Shown: positions 56,156 through 64,000 of the stretch, one piece after another
How the letters are laid out: each line of letters begins with the position of its first letter
Position numbering within the stretch: position 1 is the first letter of the stretch
Origin: Enterococcus faecalis 13-SD-W-01
Lineage (GTDB): Bacteria > Bacillota > Bacilli > Lactobacillales > Enterococcaceae
Length of the DNA: 64,000 nucleotides
Assembly: GCA_000415185.1 (NCBI GenBank)
Contig: KE351655.1
Coordinates: 113,653 to 177,652, forward strand
Direction: 5' to 3'
Notes under the pieces: generated by a model
Seen by the model: only the letters and a program-made list of their open reading frames with translations
Told to the model about the DNA's origin: nothing
Databases searched by the model: none
Made by a program: the position numbers and the translations under genes

Positions 56156-57124
56156 ATGAAGAAAAAATTATTGATTGGTGCAGGAATGTTACTACTATTA
56201 GCGTTAGGTGCTTGTGGAAAGAATAACGCAAACGGCTCAGGAGATGACAAAAAAACAGTCGGTGTCTTACAGCTAGTCCAACACAACTCACTTGATGCTG
56301 CCTATAAAGGATTCAAAGAAGGATTAGAAGAAGGCGGCTATAAAGAAGGCGAAAACTTGACCATCGATTACCAAAATGCCCAAAACAGTCAAGATAACTT
56401 GAAAAGTATGAGCGAACGTCTGGTCAGAGAAGACCCAGATCTATTGTTAGGAATCGCTACTCCCGCTGCGCAATCTCTATTGAATGCAACAACAGACATC
56501 CCGATCGTCGTAACTGCCGTAACAGATTTAGAACAAGCACATCTAGTTGCTTCAAATGAAAAACCTGGCGGAAACGTAACTGGAACAACAGATATGGTAC
56601 CGATCAAAGAACAAATCAACTTGCTGTTATCCATCGTTCCAGATGCAAAAACGATCGGGATCATGTACAACAACGGTGAAGCAAACTCTAAATTACAAGC
56701 AGATCTTGCCGAAAAAGAACTGAAAAAAGCAGGTGTGAAAGTAAAAGTATTGACAGCTAATTCTACAAATGATGTCCAACAAGTAGCAACAAGCCTTGCC
56801 AATGATGTAGACGGCATCTACATCCCGACAGATAACACATTCGCCAGTGCAGCAAGCGTGGTTGGCGAAGTAGCCAAAGAAACAAAAACACCAGTGGTTG
56901 CAGGTTCTGTCGATCAAGTCAAAGAAGGCGGATTAGCAACTGTCGGAATCGATTACGAACATCTTGGTCAACAAACAGGCGCTATGGCTGCAAAAATCTT
57001 AGACGGTGACAAAACACCTGCAGACTTGCCAGTAGAAAGTCCAAAAGATCCAGAACTTTACATCAACAAAGACATGGCCGAAGCTCTTGGAATCGACCCT
57101 GATAGTATCAAATTAGAGAAATAA
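56156..57124 (+). CDS. ABC transporter substrate-binding lipoprotein (TrpX-like, aromatic amino acid)
   Basis: A 322-residue binding protein of the ABC_sub_bind (TrpX) family. The start ATG at 56156 follows AAGGAGG; an upstream in-frame ATG lies in the terminator region. The signal peptide KKKLLIGAGMLLLLALGAC ends in the lipobox with Cys20. Two periplasmic-binding lobes follow (VGVLQLVQHNSLDAAYKGF; ATPAAQSLLNATTDIPIVVTAV; GGLATVGIDYEHLGQQTGAMA). Ligands of the family are annotated as tryptophan or tyrosine. The leader peptide argues for Phe/Tyr. Confidence 0.88.
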   Translation: MKKKLLIGAGMLLLLALGACGKNNANGSGDDKKTVGVLQLVQHNSLDAAYKGFKEGLEEGGYKEGENLTIDYQNAQNSQDNLKSMSERLVREDPDLLLGIATPAAQSLLNATTDIPIVVTAVTDLEQAHLVASNEKPGGNVTGTTDMVPIKEQINLLLSIVPDAKTIGIMYNNGEANSKLQADLAEKELKKAGVKVKVLTANSTNDVQQVATSLANDVDGIYIPTDNTFASAASVVGEVAKETKTPVVAGSVDQVKEGGLATVGIDYEHLGQQTGAMAAKILDGDKTPADLPVESPKDPELYINKDMAEALGIDPDSIKLEK

Positions 57125-57138
57125 AAGGAGATCATTTT

Positions 57139-58038
57139 ATGAATATACTTTCACTTTTGCTTTCATCCACTTCTCAAGGTGTGCTTTGGGCACTCTTGGC
57201 AATCGGGGTGTACTTGACTTATAGGATTTTAGATATTGCGGATTTGACTGCTGAAGGAAGTTTTCCTTTAGGTGCAGGGATCGCAGCTATCAGTATTACC
57301 AACGGGATACCCCCTCTTTTGGCAAGTCTGCTTGGATTTGTCGGCGGCATGGGGGCGGGTCTGATTACCGGCTTGCTGCATACGAAATTAAAGATTCCTG
57401 CTTTGTTAGCAGGAATCATCACGATGACAGGTTTGTATTCTATTACTTCCCGCATCATGAAGGCACCAAATATACCTTTACTTGGTCAAGAAACGATTTT
57501 CACATGGGTCCAAGATCTCGGAATGACAAAAAACAATGCTGTAATGGTCGTTGGTTTGATTTTTGCACTTATTGTGATCGGCTTGCTTTTTGCCTTCTTC
57601 CGTACAGAAATTGGTCTTGCGATGCGCGCGACTGGTGATAATTTAGCAATGAGTGAAGCAAACGGCATCAACACAGACAACATGAAAATCGTCGGCTACA
57701 TGCTTTCAAACGGCTGTATCGCTCTTTCCGGCGCACTTTTAGCACAAAACAACGGCTTCGCGGATCTGAATTCTGGTATTGGTACAATCGTTATCGGACT
57801 TGCTTCAATCATAGTCGCTGAAGTGTTATTCAGAAATCAACCGCTTTTGATTCGTTTACTGACAATCGTTCTTGGTGCAATCATTTACCGTTTCATTTTA
57901 GCGCTTGTTTTCGAAATGAATGTTGAACCAAGTGATTCAAAACTTGCTTCTGCTATCGTCTTAGTTATCTGCCTTTCTTTGCCGCAGGTCCAAGACAAAT
58001 TGAAACTAAAAAGACCGAAACGATCAAAGGAGGTTTAA
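57139..58038 (+). CDS. ABC transporter permease (TrpY-like)
   Basis: A 299-residue permease of the branched-chain-type (BPD_transp_2) family with about eight hydrophobic spans. YRILDIADLTAEGSFPLGA near the start and TEIGLAMRATGDNLAMSEANGI, the coupling-loop region, are diagnostic. It lies 14 bp after the binding-protein gene and pairs with the ATPase at 58042-58845. Confidence 0.92.
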   Translation: MNILSLLLSSTSQGVLWALLAIGVYLTYRILDIADLTAEGSFPLGAGIAAISITNGIPPLLASLLGFVGGMGAGLITGLLHTKLKIPALLAGIITMTGLYSITSRIMKAPNIPLLGQETIFTWVQDLGMTKNNAVMVVGLIFALIVIGLLFAFFRTEIGLAMRATGDNLAMSEANGINTDNMKIVGYMLSNGCIALSGALLAQNNGFADLNSGIGTIVIGLASIIVAEVLFRNQPLLIRLLTIVLGAIIYRFILALVFEMNVEPSDSKLASAIVLVICLSLPQVQDKLKLKRPKRSKEV

Positions 58039-58041
58039 TTG

Positions 58042-58845
58042 ATGGAACCAGTATTGAAAATCGAGAATCTGCACCATTATTTTGAAAAAGGAACCGTGAA
58101 TGAAAACCACGTACTTAGAGGCATCAACCTAACGATCAATCCAGGTGATTTCATCACGATCATCGGCGGGAACGGCGCTGGTAAATCCACACTTTTGAAC
58201 AGTATCGCTGGTACTTTCCCAATCAAAGAAGGACATATTTATTTACAAGACCAGGAAATTTCTAAAAAATCAGTTGTCTCTCGGTCAAAAAAAATCAGCC
58301 GTGTTTTCCAAGACCCTAAAATGGGGACAGCGGTTCGCTTAACTGTAGAAGAAAACTTAGCTTTAGCCATGAAACGCGGAAAAAAACGCGGCTTCTTCTC
58401 TGGCGTGAAAGCAAAAGACCGCGACTTTTTCAAAGAACAGCTTGCGCACTTGAACCTTGGTTTAGAAAATCGGATGCGTACAGAAATCGGTCTGTTATCT
58501 GGCGGTCAGCGCCAAGCAATCACTTTGTTGATGGCAACACTGCAGCGTCCAGAATTGATTTTGCTGGATGAACATACAGCAGCTCTTGACCCTGCTACTT
58601 CTAAAACCGTTATGGAATTGACAGAAAAATTGATCAATGAACAGCGATTGACTGCATTCATGGTCACTCATGATATGGAAGACGCAATTCGTTATGGCAA
58701 TCGTCTGATCATGCTTCACCAAGGACAAATCGTCGTTGACATCAAAAATGAAGAAAAACAACAATTGACTGTACCGGAACTCTTGGATATGTTCAAGAGA
58801 AACAGCGGCTCTGCTCTCAAAGACGATCAAGTGCTGTTAGGCTAA
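58042..58845 (+). CDS. ABC transporter ATP-binding protein (TrpZ-like)
   Basis: The product is 267 residues from the ATG at 58042 (AAAGGAGG 8 bp upstream). Walker A is GGNGAGKST, the Q-loop is RVFQDPKMG, the signature is LLSGGQRQAITLL, and Walker B is LILLDEHTAALDP with the catalytic Glu. TAFMVTHDMEDA holds the switch His. It energises import by the binding protein and permease just upstream. The aromatic-amino-acid role follows from the leader and the family. Confidence 0.93.
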   Translation: MEPVLKIENLHHYFEKGTVNENHVLRGINLTINPGDFITIIGGNGAGKSTLLNSIAGTFPIKEGHIYLQDQEISKKSVVSRSKKISRVFQDPKMGTAVRLTVEENLALAMKRGKKRGFFSGVKAKDRDFFKEQLAHLNLGLENRMRTEIGLLSGGQRQAITLLMATLQRPELILLDEHTAALDPATSKTVMELTEKLINEQRLTAFMVTHDMEDAIRYGNRLIMLHQGQIVVDIKNEEKQQLTVPELLDMFKRNSGSALKDDQVLLG

Positions 58846-58890
58846 AACAGGAAGCCAGCATTCCAGCATTTTTTATAAAAAAGTTTCACT

Positions 58891-58937
58891 AAAGAAAACA
58901 TCTTTGACCTTCTTTTTTGGTCCAAGATGTTTTCTTT
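58891..58937 (+). terminator. Terminator of the amino-acid transporter operon
   Basis: A 14-bp stem (58891-58904 with 58924-58937) with an inner GACC/GGTC is followed by GTTTTAT. Confidence 0.88.
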
Positions 58938-58990
58938 GTTTTATCTGCTTGTTTTTATTGCTAAAATAGACGAGAAAGGAGCTTGATTCC

Positions 58991-59980
58991 ATGACTACAA
59001 AAGAAAAAGTACTTCAATTACTGAAACAGTCTCCCGATTTTCTTTCAGGTGAAAAAATAGCACAACAACTACAACTTTCCCGCACCAGTGTTTGGAAAGC
59101 GATAAAAGAACTTGAAAAAGCAGGCTACCAGTTTGAACATGGCGCAAAAGGCTACCGCTACTTGCCCTCAGATGTTTTAGACGAAAAAGAAATACTGCAT
59201 GCTTTACAACAATTGATTCCCGATTTAAAAGTCAATGTTGTCAGCACCTCTGAATCAACCATGAAAGACGCAAAATTAGCAGCAGCACAAGGAGAAGATT
59301 CCCCTGTATTATTTGCTGCAGATATGCAGGAACAAGCCCGCGGACGATTCGGACGGCCTTTCTATGCAGAGCCTGGTCGAGGGATTTATATGAGCTTGCT
59401 CCTTCATCCAGACAAACATTTTGATGAACTGCCGCAATACACGATCATAGCGGCCAGCGCTTGTGCCAAAGCTATTGAAGAACTGACAGGAAAACCAACA
59501 GCCATCAAATGGGTCAACGATATTTATATGGACGGAAAAAAGGTCTGCGGCATTCTTTCTGAAGCTGTCAGCGACATGGAATCGGGCAGGATCAGCCATA
59601 TCATCATCGGAATGGGCATCAACTTTTCTTTACCTCAAGAAGGCTTTCCAGCAGAAATCAGCGAAAAAGCAACTTCGATTTTCCCAGATGGTCAGCCGAC
59701 GATCACCCGCAACCAATTGATTATCCAAATCTGGAAAGAACTCTTCACTTATCTTTCCCAAAACAAGAATGATTTTCTTTCTTTCTATCGAGAAAAATCG
59801 TTTGTCCTTGGCAAAAAAGTAAGTTTCACCCAAAAAGGCAAAACGTATACAGGAACTGCGGAAGCTATCAACAAAAAAGGCGAATTGCTCGTTCAAACAA
59901 AACAAGAAATGATGACCTTATCTTCTGGAGAAATCAGTCTAAAATCCATCGAAAATCATCCGCATCTGACAAAAGAATAA
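58991..59980 (+). CDS. birA: Biotin-[acetyl-CoA-carboxylase] ligase and biotin repressor
   Basis: A 329-residue bifunctional protein. Residues 5-60 form a winged helix (LSGEKIAQQLQLSRTSVWKAI). The ligase domain follows with the biotinoyl-AMP loop ARGRFGRPFYAEPGRGIYMS near residue 115, and KWVNDIYMDGKKVCGIL. A C-terminal SH3-like domain closes the protein. It biotinylates carboxylases and may repress biotin genes. No biotin genes or operators are in the window. Confidence 0.95.
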   Translation: MTTKEKVLQLLKQSPDFLSGEKIAQQLQLSRTSVWKAIKELEKAGYQFEHGAKGYRYLPSDVLDEKEILHALQQLIPDLKVNVVSTSESTMKDAKLAAAQGEDSPVLFAADMQEQARGRFGRPFYAEPGRGIYMSLLLHPDKHFDELPQYTIIAASACAKAIEELTGKPTAIKWVNDIYMDGKKVCGILSEAVSDMESGRISHIIIGMGINFSLPQEGFPAEISEKATSIFPDGQPTITRNQLIIQIWKELFTYLSQNKNDFLSFYREKSFVLGKKVSFTQKGKTYTGTAEAINKKGELLVQTKQEMMTLSSGEISLKSIENHPHLTKE

Positions 59981-59990
59981 TGTTATCACT

Positions 59991-60038
59991 AAAATAAGAC
60001 ACTGGATCTATGGGGGCACAGATCCAGTGTCTTATTTT
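59991..60038. terminator. Strong bidirectional terminator downstream of birA
   Basis: A perfect 19-bp stem (59991-60009 with 60020-60038), A-rich at the 5' end and T-rich at the 3' end. Confidence 0.92.
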
Positions 60039-60057
60039 ATTCTTATCTGTAGTGCTG

Positions 60058-60187
60058 CTGTACGGCTTACGCAGCAAACTTCCCCAAGTTGCTGCATAAG
60101 CTGCGTACAGTATAAGCAGTCTCTATCTTATCCATATTTTTCTCTATGTGCTTTTCGTTGTTAACTATGTGCTTGGCGAGACTGCTT
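60058..60187. repeat. Nested inverted repeats in the region after birA
   Basis: The hairpin arms 60058-60081 and 60086-60110 pair over about 23 bp with small gaps. A second pair, AAGCAGTCTC (60114-60123) and GAGACTGCTT (60178-60187), encloses a 54-bp AT-rich loop. It might be a structured RNA or the remnant of a small mobile repeat. The 460-bp interval shows no supported gene. Confidence 0.5.
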
Positions 60188-60386
60188 ACAGCTAAAAAAG
60201 GGGTAGAAAGATCATCAAGTTTACTTTAACATCCCCTTGCTCCCTAATATATTGAGTTACGTAGCTCAAAAACTCATGATTTAACATGGCAAGCGGAAAT
60301 TTTCAGCAAAGAACAGTGGATCTAACTTAATTAAATAATAAACGATATAATGTAATCTCTATTATTTTGTATGCGATTACAACATT

Positions 60387-60420
60387 AAAAAAAGCCAAAA
60401 TATCACACAGATATCTTAGC
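60387..60420 (-). terminator. Terminator of the 78-residue gene
   Basis: On the minus strand AGCTAAGATATC pairs with GATATTTTGGCT through G-U pairs, followed by a seven-T run. Confidence 0.75.
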
Positions 60421-60448
60421 TTATTAAATAATTGCTATTCAAACATAG

Positions 60449-60685
60449 TCAGCCCTTTTCCTGATTGCGATAAAAACGCAATTGATTAAAAGGAGAAAGA
60501 TAAACCACTTTCATATTAAATTTTTTCACCACGATACTTCGAACCATAAATTTATCTTCACTCGTCAATTCCCTTCCGATTTGTTCCTCAATATCCTTAA
60601 ATGAAAAATGCTTTTTCCTTTTGAGCAGCTTTTTGATGATATCGATTGCCGCTCGTTTCGATAAGGTATACGTCTCTCTTTTCAA
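60449..60685 (-). CDS. Small basic protein of unknown function
   Basis: A 78-residue protein from a TTG with AGGAG 7 bp before it. It is strongly basic, with a helix-rich N-terminus (KRAAIDIIKKLLKRKKHFS) and a beta-like end (MKVVYLSPFNQLRFYR). A strong terminator follows, so it is probably a genuine single gene. I do not recognise the family. The charge and size would suit a DNA- or RNA-binding role, but there is no direct evidence. Confidence 0.55.
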   Translation of the reverse strand: MKRETYTLSKRAAIDIIKKLLKRKKHFSFKDIEEQIGRELTSEDKFMVRSIVVKKFNMKVVYLSPFNQLRFYRNQEKG

Positions 60686-60750
60686 CAGAATTCTCCTCGG
60701 TTCATTTTTAGTTCTACCTCAAGTATAGTGCGAATTATATCATGAGATAA

Positions 60751-60764
60751 TTCCGACTTCGGAA
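60751..60764. promoter_or_regulatory. Palindrome upstream of the 78-residue gene
   Basis: TTCCGA and TCGGAA form an inverted repeat separated by two bases, 66 bp before the TTG start. It may be an operator. Confidence 0.35.
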
Positions 60765-60931
60765 CGATAATTTCGAAAAGAAAAAATTAACGATATAACG
60801 AATTAAAAGCCTTATTTATCAACTATTTCAGCCAAAACAATTATTTTTTTATTTTGCAAAAACCGAACGCAAAAGAAACATTCCCCATGCTAAACTACAC
60901 ATTAAAGAGACGAAAAGAAAGAAGGAACAGT

Positions 60932-61336
60932 ATGGCTCAAACCAAGCAGATTAACGCCCCACATCCTAAAAAAGTTATTTTCAAAAACGATAACGAACTT
61001 TTTGAAATAAAAAAGAAGCACAGTGATTACCAACTTTATCAACTGGCCCAAAAGGAAAGTTATCGGGAACTTTGTGCGAGCCGAGAAAAGTTGAAGGAAA
61101 TCGAAAAGAGACTTTCTCATGTGTCAAGATTTGATAAATTGTTTCGAAAAAACAAAATTGCTTCGTTGAACCAAGAAAAGCAGACTTGTCAGCATAAAAT
61201 CAATTCTTTGCAAACAATCATCCACACACAATACCAAGCATTAGATAGAAAAAGCATCGGTCAGCTAAAAAGTACTCACCAAGCACAGCTGCAAAGAAGC
61301 AGTCTAAGACGTTCAGACAAAGAACACGCCAGATAA
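60932..61336 (+). CDS. Coiled-coil protein of unknown function
   Basis: A 134-residue product from the ATG at 60932, preceded by AGAAGGA; the longer frame upstream lacks a start signal. It is rich in Lys, Gln and Ser and forms long helices (KESYRELCASREKLKEIEKR; LNQEKQTCQHKINSLQTI) with no signal peptide or membrane span. It may be a partner of the coiled-coil gene that follows 158 bp downstream. The function is unknown. Confidence 0.6.
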   Translation: MAQTKQINAPHPKKVIFKNDNELFEIKKKHSDYQLYQLAQKESYRELCASREKLKEIEKRLSHVSRFDKLFRKNKIASLNQEKQTCQHKINSLQTIIHTQYQALDRKSIGQLKSTHQAQLQRSSLRRSDKEHAR

Positions 61337-61494
61337 ACCAACTGTCCTCGAATTAATGGACAGTTGGTTTTTTGGCAAGTTTTTTGTGATTCTAAATAAC
61401 ATCATTATTTATTTCTTGGGAGAAAAAAGAGAAACGTCCACTGCAAAAAACGATGTTATGTTTGTTATATACGAACATAACAAGGAGAGATTTT

Positions 61495-62181
61495 ATGAAA
61501 GACAATCGAACAGGACAATCTTTTGAAAAGCTTTTAGGTGCAGCCAAAGACAGAGTAAATCAAACAGATCATGACATCAGTTTAGAGCAAAAAAACAGAG
61601 CGCGCGATGCATTAGCAGCAGAAAAAAACTACAACAACGCCACTCCTCTAGAGAAAGCGAATATAAACTTAGAGAACGCAAAACAAAAAGTAGAGGCCAT
61701 CCAGAGCGAAAAAATTGGGAAAAACATGCCTGAAGAAGAATATAACAACTGGCAAGAACGATTAGCCGCAGCGAAATCAGAACGCGCTACAGCACAAAAA
61801 ACAGTAGATAAACTATCTTCAAAAACAAAAATAACAGCACCCAAAGAACGAACCGAAGATCAACGCACCAAAGTTGCATTTCACAAAACAAAAGAAGAAC
61901 TCCGTAATGATAGAAATGACCTAGATAATATTAAGGCGGAGCATTCACAAACTCTTGGTGAACAAAAAAAACTCAAAACTGCAGAGTTAAAAATAGACAC
62001 AAAATTAACAAACGTAAAAAGTGAATTGGAGAACCTAAAAAATCCAGGACTGTTTACACGCCTTCTTAATGCCATTTCTTCCAGCAAGCAAAAAGAGCAT
62101 AAAGCAAAAATCGAAAATTTAAATAAGCAGATCACCGAATTAGACAAAGAAAAAACAGGTCTATCTACACAAAAAAACTAA
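61495..62181 (+). CDS. Coiled-coil protein, apparently cut short by a frameshift
   Basis: A 228-residue frame from the ATG at 61495 (AAGGAGAG before it). It is almost entirely heptad-like helix with repeated EK/AK pairs (SFEKLLGAAKDRVNQTDHD; LEKANINLENAKQKVEA; TELDKEKTGL) and no signal peptide or membrane span. It ends at a stop just after a run of seven A residues (62171-62177). One more A would open a frame to 62282 that continues as LTAKENWVDNTRRELAAKQ. It therefore looks like an indel in the gene or in the assembly. Confidence 0.65.
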   Translation: MKDNRTGQSFEKLLGAAKDRVNQTDHDISLEQKNRARDALAAEKNYNNATPLEKANINLENAKQKVEAIQSEKIGKNMPEEEYNNWQERLAAAKSERATAQKTVDKLSSKTKITAPKERTEDQRTKVAFHKTKEELRNDRNDLDNIKAEHSQTLGEQKKLKTAELKIDTKLTNVKSELENLKNPGLFTRLLNAISSSKQKEHKAKIENLNKQITELDKEKTGLSTQKN

Positions 62182-62315
62182 CCGCAAAAGAAAACTGGGT
62201 AGACAACACTCGACGAGAATTAGCAGCGAAACAAGCACCGAGTCAAGTCATACTGAAGAAGAAAAGCTCTCCAGAACGCTGATTTTTCATTTTTTATAAC
62301 TTATGCTTTAAATGC

Positions 62316-62346
62316 AGACTGAACGTTTGAAACGTTCAGTCTTTTT
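62316..62346 (+). terminator. Terminator downstream of the coiled-coil gene
   Basis: AGACTGAACGTT pairs with its exact complement around a TGA loop and is followed by T residues. It lies after the extended frame (62282) rather than the short stop, which supports the longer gene. Confidence 0.85.
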
Positions 62347-62354
62347 CATGCAAA

Positions 62355-62393
62355 AACACCACGTGAAGTCGTCCCATGACTTCAAGTGGTGTT
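62355..62393 (-). terminator. Terminator of the repeat-containing surface protein gene
   Basis: A stem of 16 bp with one mismatch (62355-62370 with 62378-62393) is followed on the minus strand by GTTTTTG. Confidence 0.8.
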
Positions 62394-62404
62394 TGTTTTG
62401 TATC

Positions 62405-64000
62405 TTAAGGAAGTATCTCAAAGCGATAATGGATATCCAAACCTAATCGGATCGCTTCACCATATTCACCAAAGTAATTTCCACCAATCGTAAATTGTGC
62501 AGATTGGCTTGGTGATAAGTTGGCAAGAAGCTGATTCGATGTATTTTCGTGCAGGCCTACAGTTGTTGTACCTGCCTCCATCACTAATCTGACAGCATTA
62601 CTCGTTCCAGTTGGCTCATTGGCCGTAGAATCAAGCAGAGCAAGCTGATTATCGTTGGCCGTCACATCAACCTTCTGGATATTCACGCGCACCCCACGCT
62701 CACTGTTATTCTCGATTGTGTATACCGGTGAGACCACTTTTCCTTCATAAAGATCCGTCGAGCCGAAAACCATCTCTTTAGGCAAGTTTACATCGATCAA
62801 TGAGGCATTGCTTATTACGTTGAAGTCTACAGTATACTCATACATAGCTTCCTTTCCGCTTGCCAATGTTTCAGCAACACGAATGACTCCTGGAGATTTT
62901 CCTGGACGCGTAACATCTGGTAACTCAGCAAATTCGACCACACGCATATTTGGCAAATTCGAAATGTCGATAAATTCCGCTACTCGATTCTGCAATTCTG
63001 CTTCAGACGTATCCATCTCGATTTCATGTTCTGTCGTCACTGCTCGATTGATACTAAGCGGACGATAACCAGACGGCGTTACTTCATAGTAAACCTCGCC
63101 GCCATGATTCACGAATTGATCATTTACGCGCAGAACATTTTTATCAGCTTCAGCGACCCACGTGCGAACGACATCACCATAGTTGACTAATCTTGTGCCC
63201 CATGTATGTGCCACGGACCTAAAAGAATTTCCTTGAGCTGTGATAGAAAAATTACCTGCGTTATCCGATAGTGTCGCGTTGAGGCTATTTCCCATATCAA
63301 ACCAATTTAATCGATAATAGGGAACAGCAATATAACCCTGATGAAGCATACTATTAGCAGTACCATTTCCAAATGCACTGATAATTCTTGGTTGCGTGCC
63401 GTGATGAAGAGTAAAAGCAGCAGCTGTTTGTGTATTCAGATCATTATCCCCACCAAAAACAATGCTATTGCCCCATTCGACAACGATTGGCAACTCCACT
63501 TCTACAGGAGGAATCCCTTCTTCTGTATAACTAACACGAATCCTTGGTCTATTCTGCGGAGTACCTGCTATTGCAGTATTAAAGAAATTGTTCCTAATAA
63601 ATGTAACATCATATTGATCTGATGTTAAAATCTGATCACCCATTGTCACTTCAAGATAGGGATTGAAATCCATCGCTTCCACTTCAGTAGTCGGTGTTCC
63701 CAACAGTACTGGAATGTTCTCAATACTTACGTTAAGAGGAGCCAGTACATTGATGGTAACGGGGTAATCGTATTGAACGATTCTTCCTGTACTTAATGTT
63801 TCTTCGACCCTGATCCTACCTTCTACAGGTCCAGGGCTTGAAGTATTCGGCAATAGTGAAAAACCAACTACTCGTACATTTGGTGAATGGGAGACATCAA
63901 TGAATTCATTGACTCTATTTCGTAATTCTTCTGCAGAAGTATTTAACATAACATTTTGTTCTTTGGTAATTGCTCGATTGATACTAAGCGGACGATAACC
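62405..64000 (-). CDS. Large repeat-containing surface protein, C-terminal part
   Basis: The frame stays open to the right edge, so 531 C-terminal residues are visible and the start is outside the window. Two tandem domains, each beginning PLSINRA and continuing to a beta-rich PGxIRVxETL segment, start near 64000 and 63070. A separating block (AFTLHHGTQPRIISAFGNGT; SLNATLSDNAGN) follows, and the last 130 residues are a beta-rich domain ending YRFEILP. The Ig-like repeats and composition match secreted enterococcal surface proteins. A WxL-type or related C-terminus is possible, and no LPxTG motif is seen. Confidence 0.7.
   Translation of the reverse strand, partial: GYRPLSINRAITKEQNVMLNTSAEELRNRVNEFIDVSHSPNVRVVGFSLLPNTSSPGPVEGRIRVEETLSTGRIVQYDYPVTINVLAPLNVSIENIPVLLGTPTTEVEAMDFNPYLEVTMGDQILTSDQYDVTFIRNNFFNTAIAGTPQNRPRIRVSYTEEGIPPVEVELPIVVEWGNSIVFGGDNDLNTQTAAAFTLHHGTQPRIISAFGNGTANSMLHQGYIAVPYYRLNWFDMGNSLNATLSDNAGNFSITAQGNSFRSVAHTWGTRLVNYGDVVRTWVAEADKNVLRVNDQFVNHGGEVYYEVTPSGYRPLSINRAVTTEHEIEMDTSEAELQNRVAEFIDISNLPNMRVVEFAELPDVTRPGKSPGVIRVAETLASGKEAMYEYTVDFNVISNASLIDVNLPKEMVFGSTDLYEGKVVSPVYTIENNSERGVRVNIQKVDVTANDNQLALLDSTANEPTGTSNAVRLVMEAGTTTVGLHENTSNQLLANLSPSQSAQFTIGGNYFGEYGEAIRLGLDIHYRFEILP

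Overview
The window is a low-GC Firmicute chromosome, most like Enterococcus and probably the E. faecium group. The basis is the sequence character of rpoB, rpoC, rplM and rpsI, the strong Shine-Dalgarno sites with frequent TTG/GTG starts, and the density of PTS and sugar operons. The species was not confirmed by any search.

Layout from left to right. Positions 1-2785 hold a divergent sucrose locus (scrA partial, scrB, scrR) with two identical inverted operators. Positions 2906-9009 hold a mannose-family PTS operon (EIIB, EIIC, EIID, EIIA) with two cupin sugar-phosphate isomerases and a GntR regulator whose palindrome occurs three times. Positions 9081-13023 hold an XRE membrane regulator divergent from a lactococcin-972-type bacteriocin locus. 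Positions 13116-21341 hold a MazG-like protein and a fructose-family PTS operon with a PRD regulator, two EIIA and two EIIB genes, transaldolase, an AlsE-like epimerase and transketolase. Positions 21381-26440 hold a second, partly decayed lactococcin-972-type locus. Positions 26708-31409 hold rplM-rpsI, dps, gluconokinase, prepilin peptidase and msrA. Positions 31596-33626 hold a MerR regulator, a compact type I toxin-antitoxin-like locus and a GNAT acetyltransferase.

Positions 33751-46702 hold the most complete pathway: a gene-for-gene counterpart of the E. coli ycjM-ycjU/ycjW cluster. It encodes a GH13_18 phosphorylase, sugar ABC importer, MDR dehydrogenase, isomerase/epimerase, Gfo/Idh dehydrogenase, GH65 phosphorylase, beta-phosphoglucomutase and a divergent LacI regulator. 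A glycerate kinase gene sits inside it, which suggests glucosylglycerate or a related glucoside as the natural substrate.

Positions 46832-55454 hold a luciferase-like oxidoreductase and rpoC/rpoB. Positions 55796-58845 hold a TrpXYZ-like amino-acid ABC transporter behind what looks like a leader-peptide attenuator with Phe/Tyr codons. After birA come small genes of unknown function (60449-62282), one apparently frameshifted at an A7 tract. The window ends inside a large repeat-containing surface protein.

Two themes run through the window. Several carbohydrate modules pair a transporter with the enzymes that feed its product into glycolysis or the pentose phosphate pathway, each with a local regulator. 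Between them sit variable traits: bacteriocins, a toxin-antitoxin-like unit and a surface protein.
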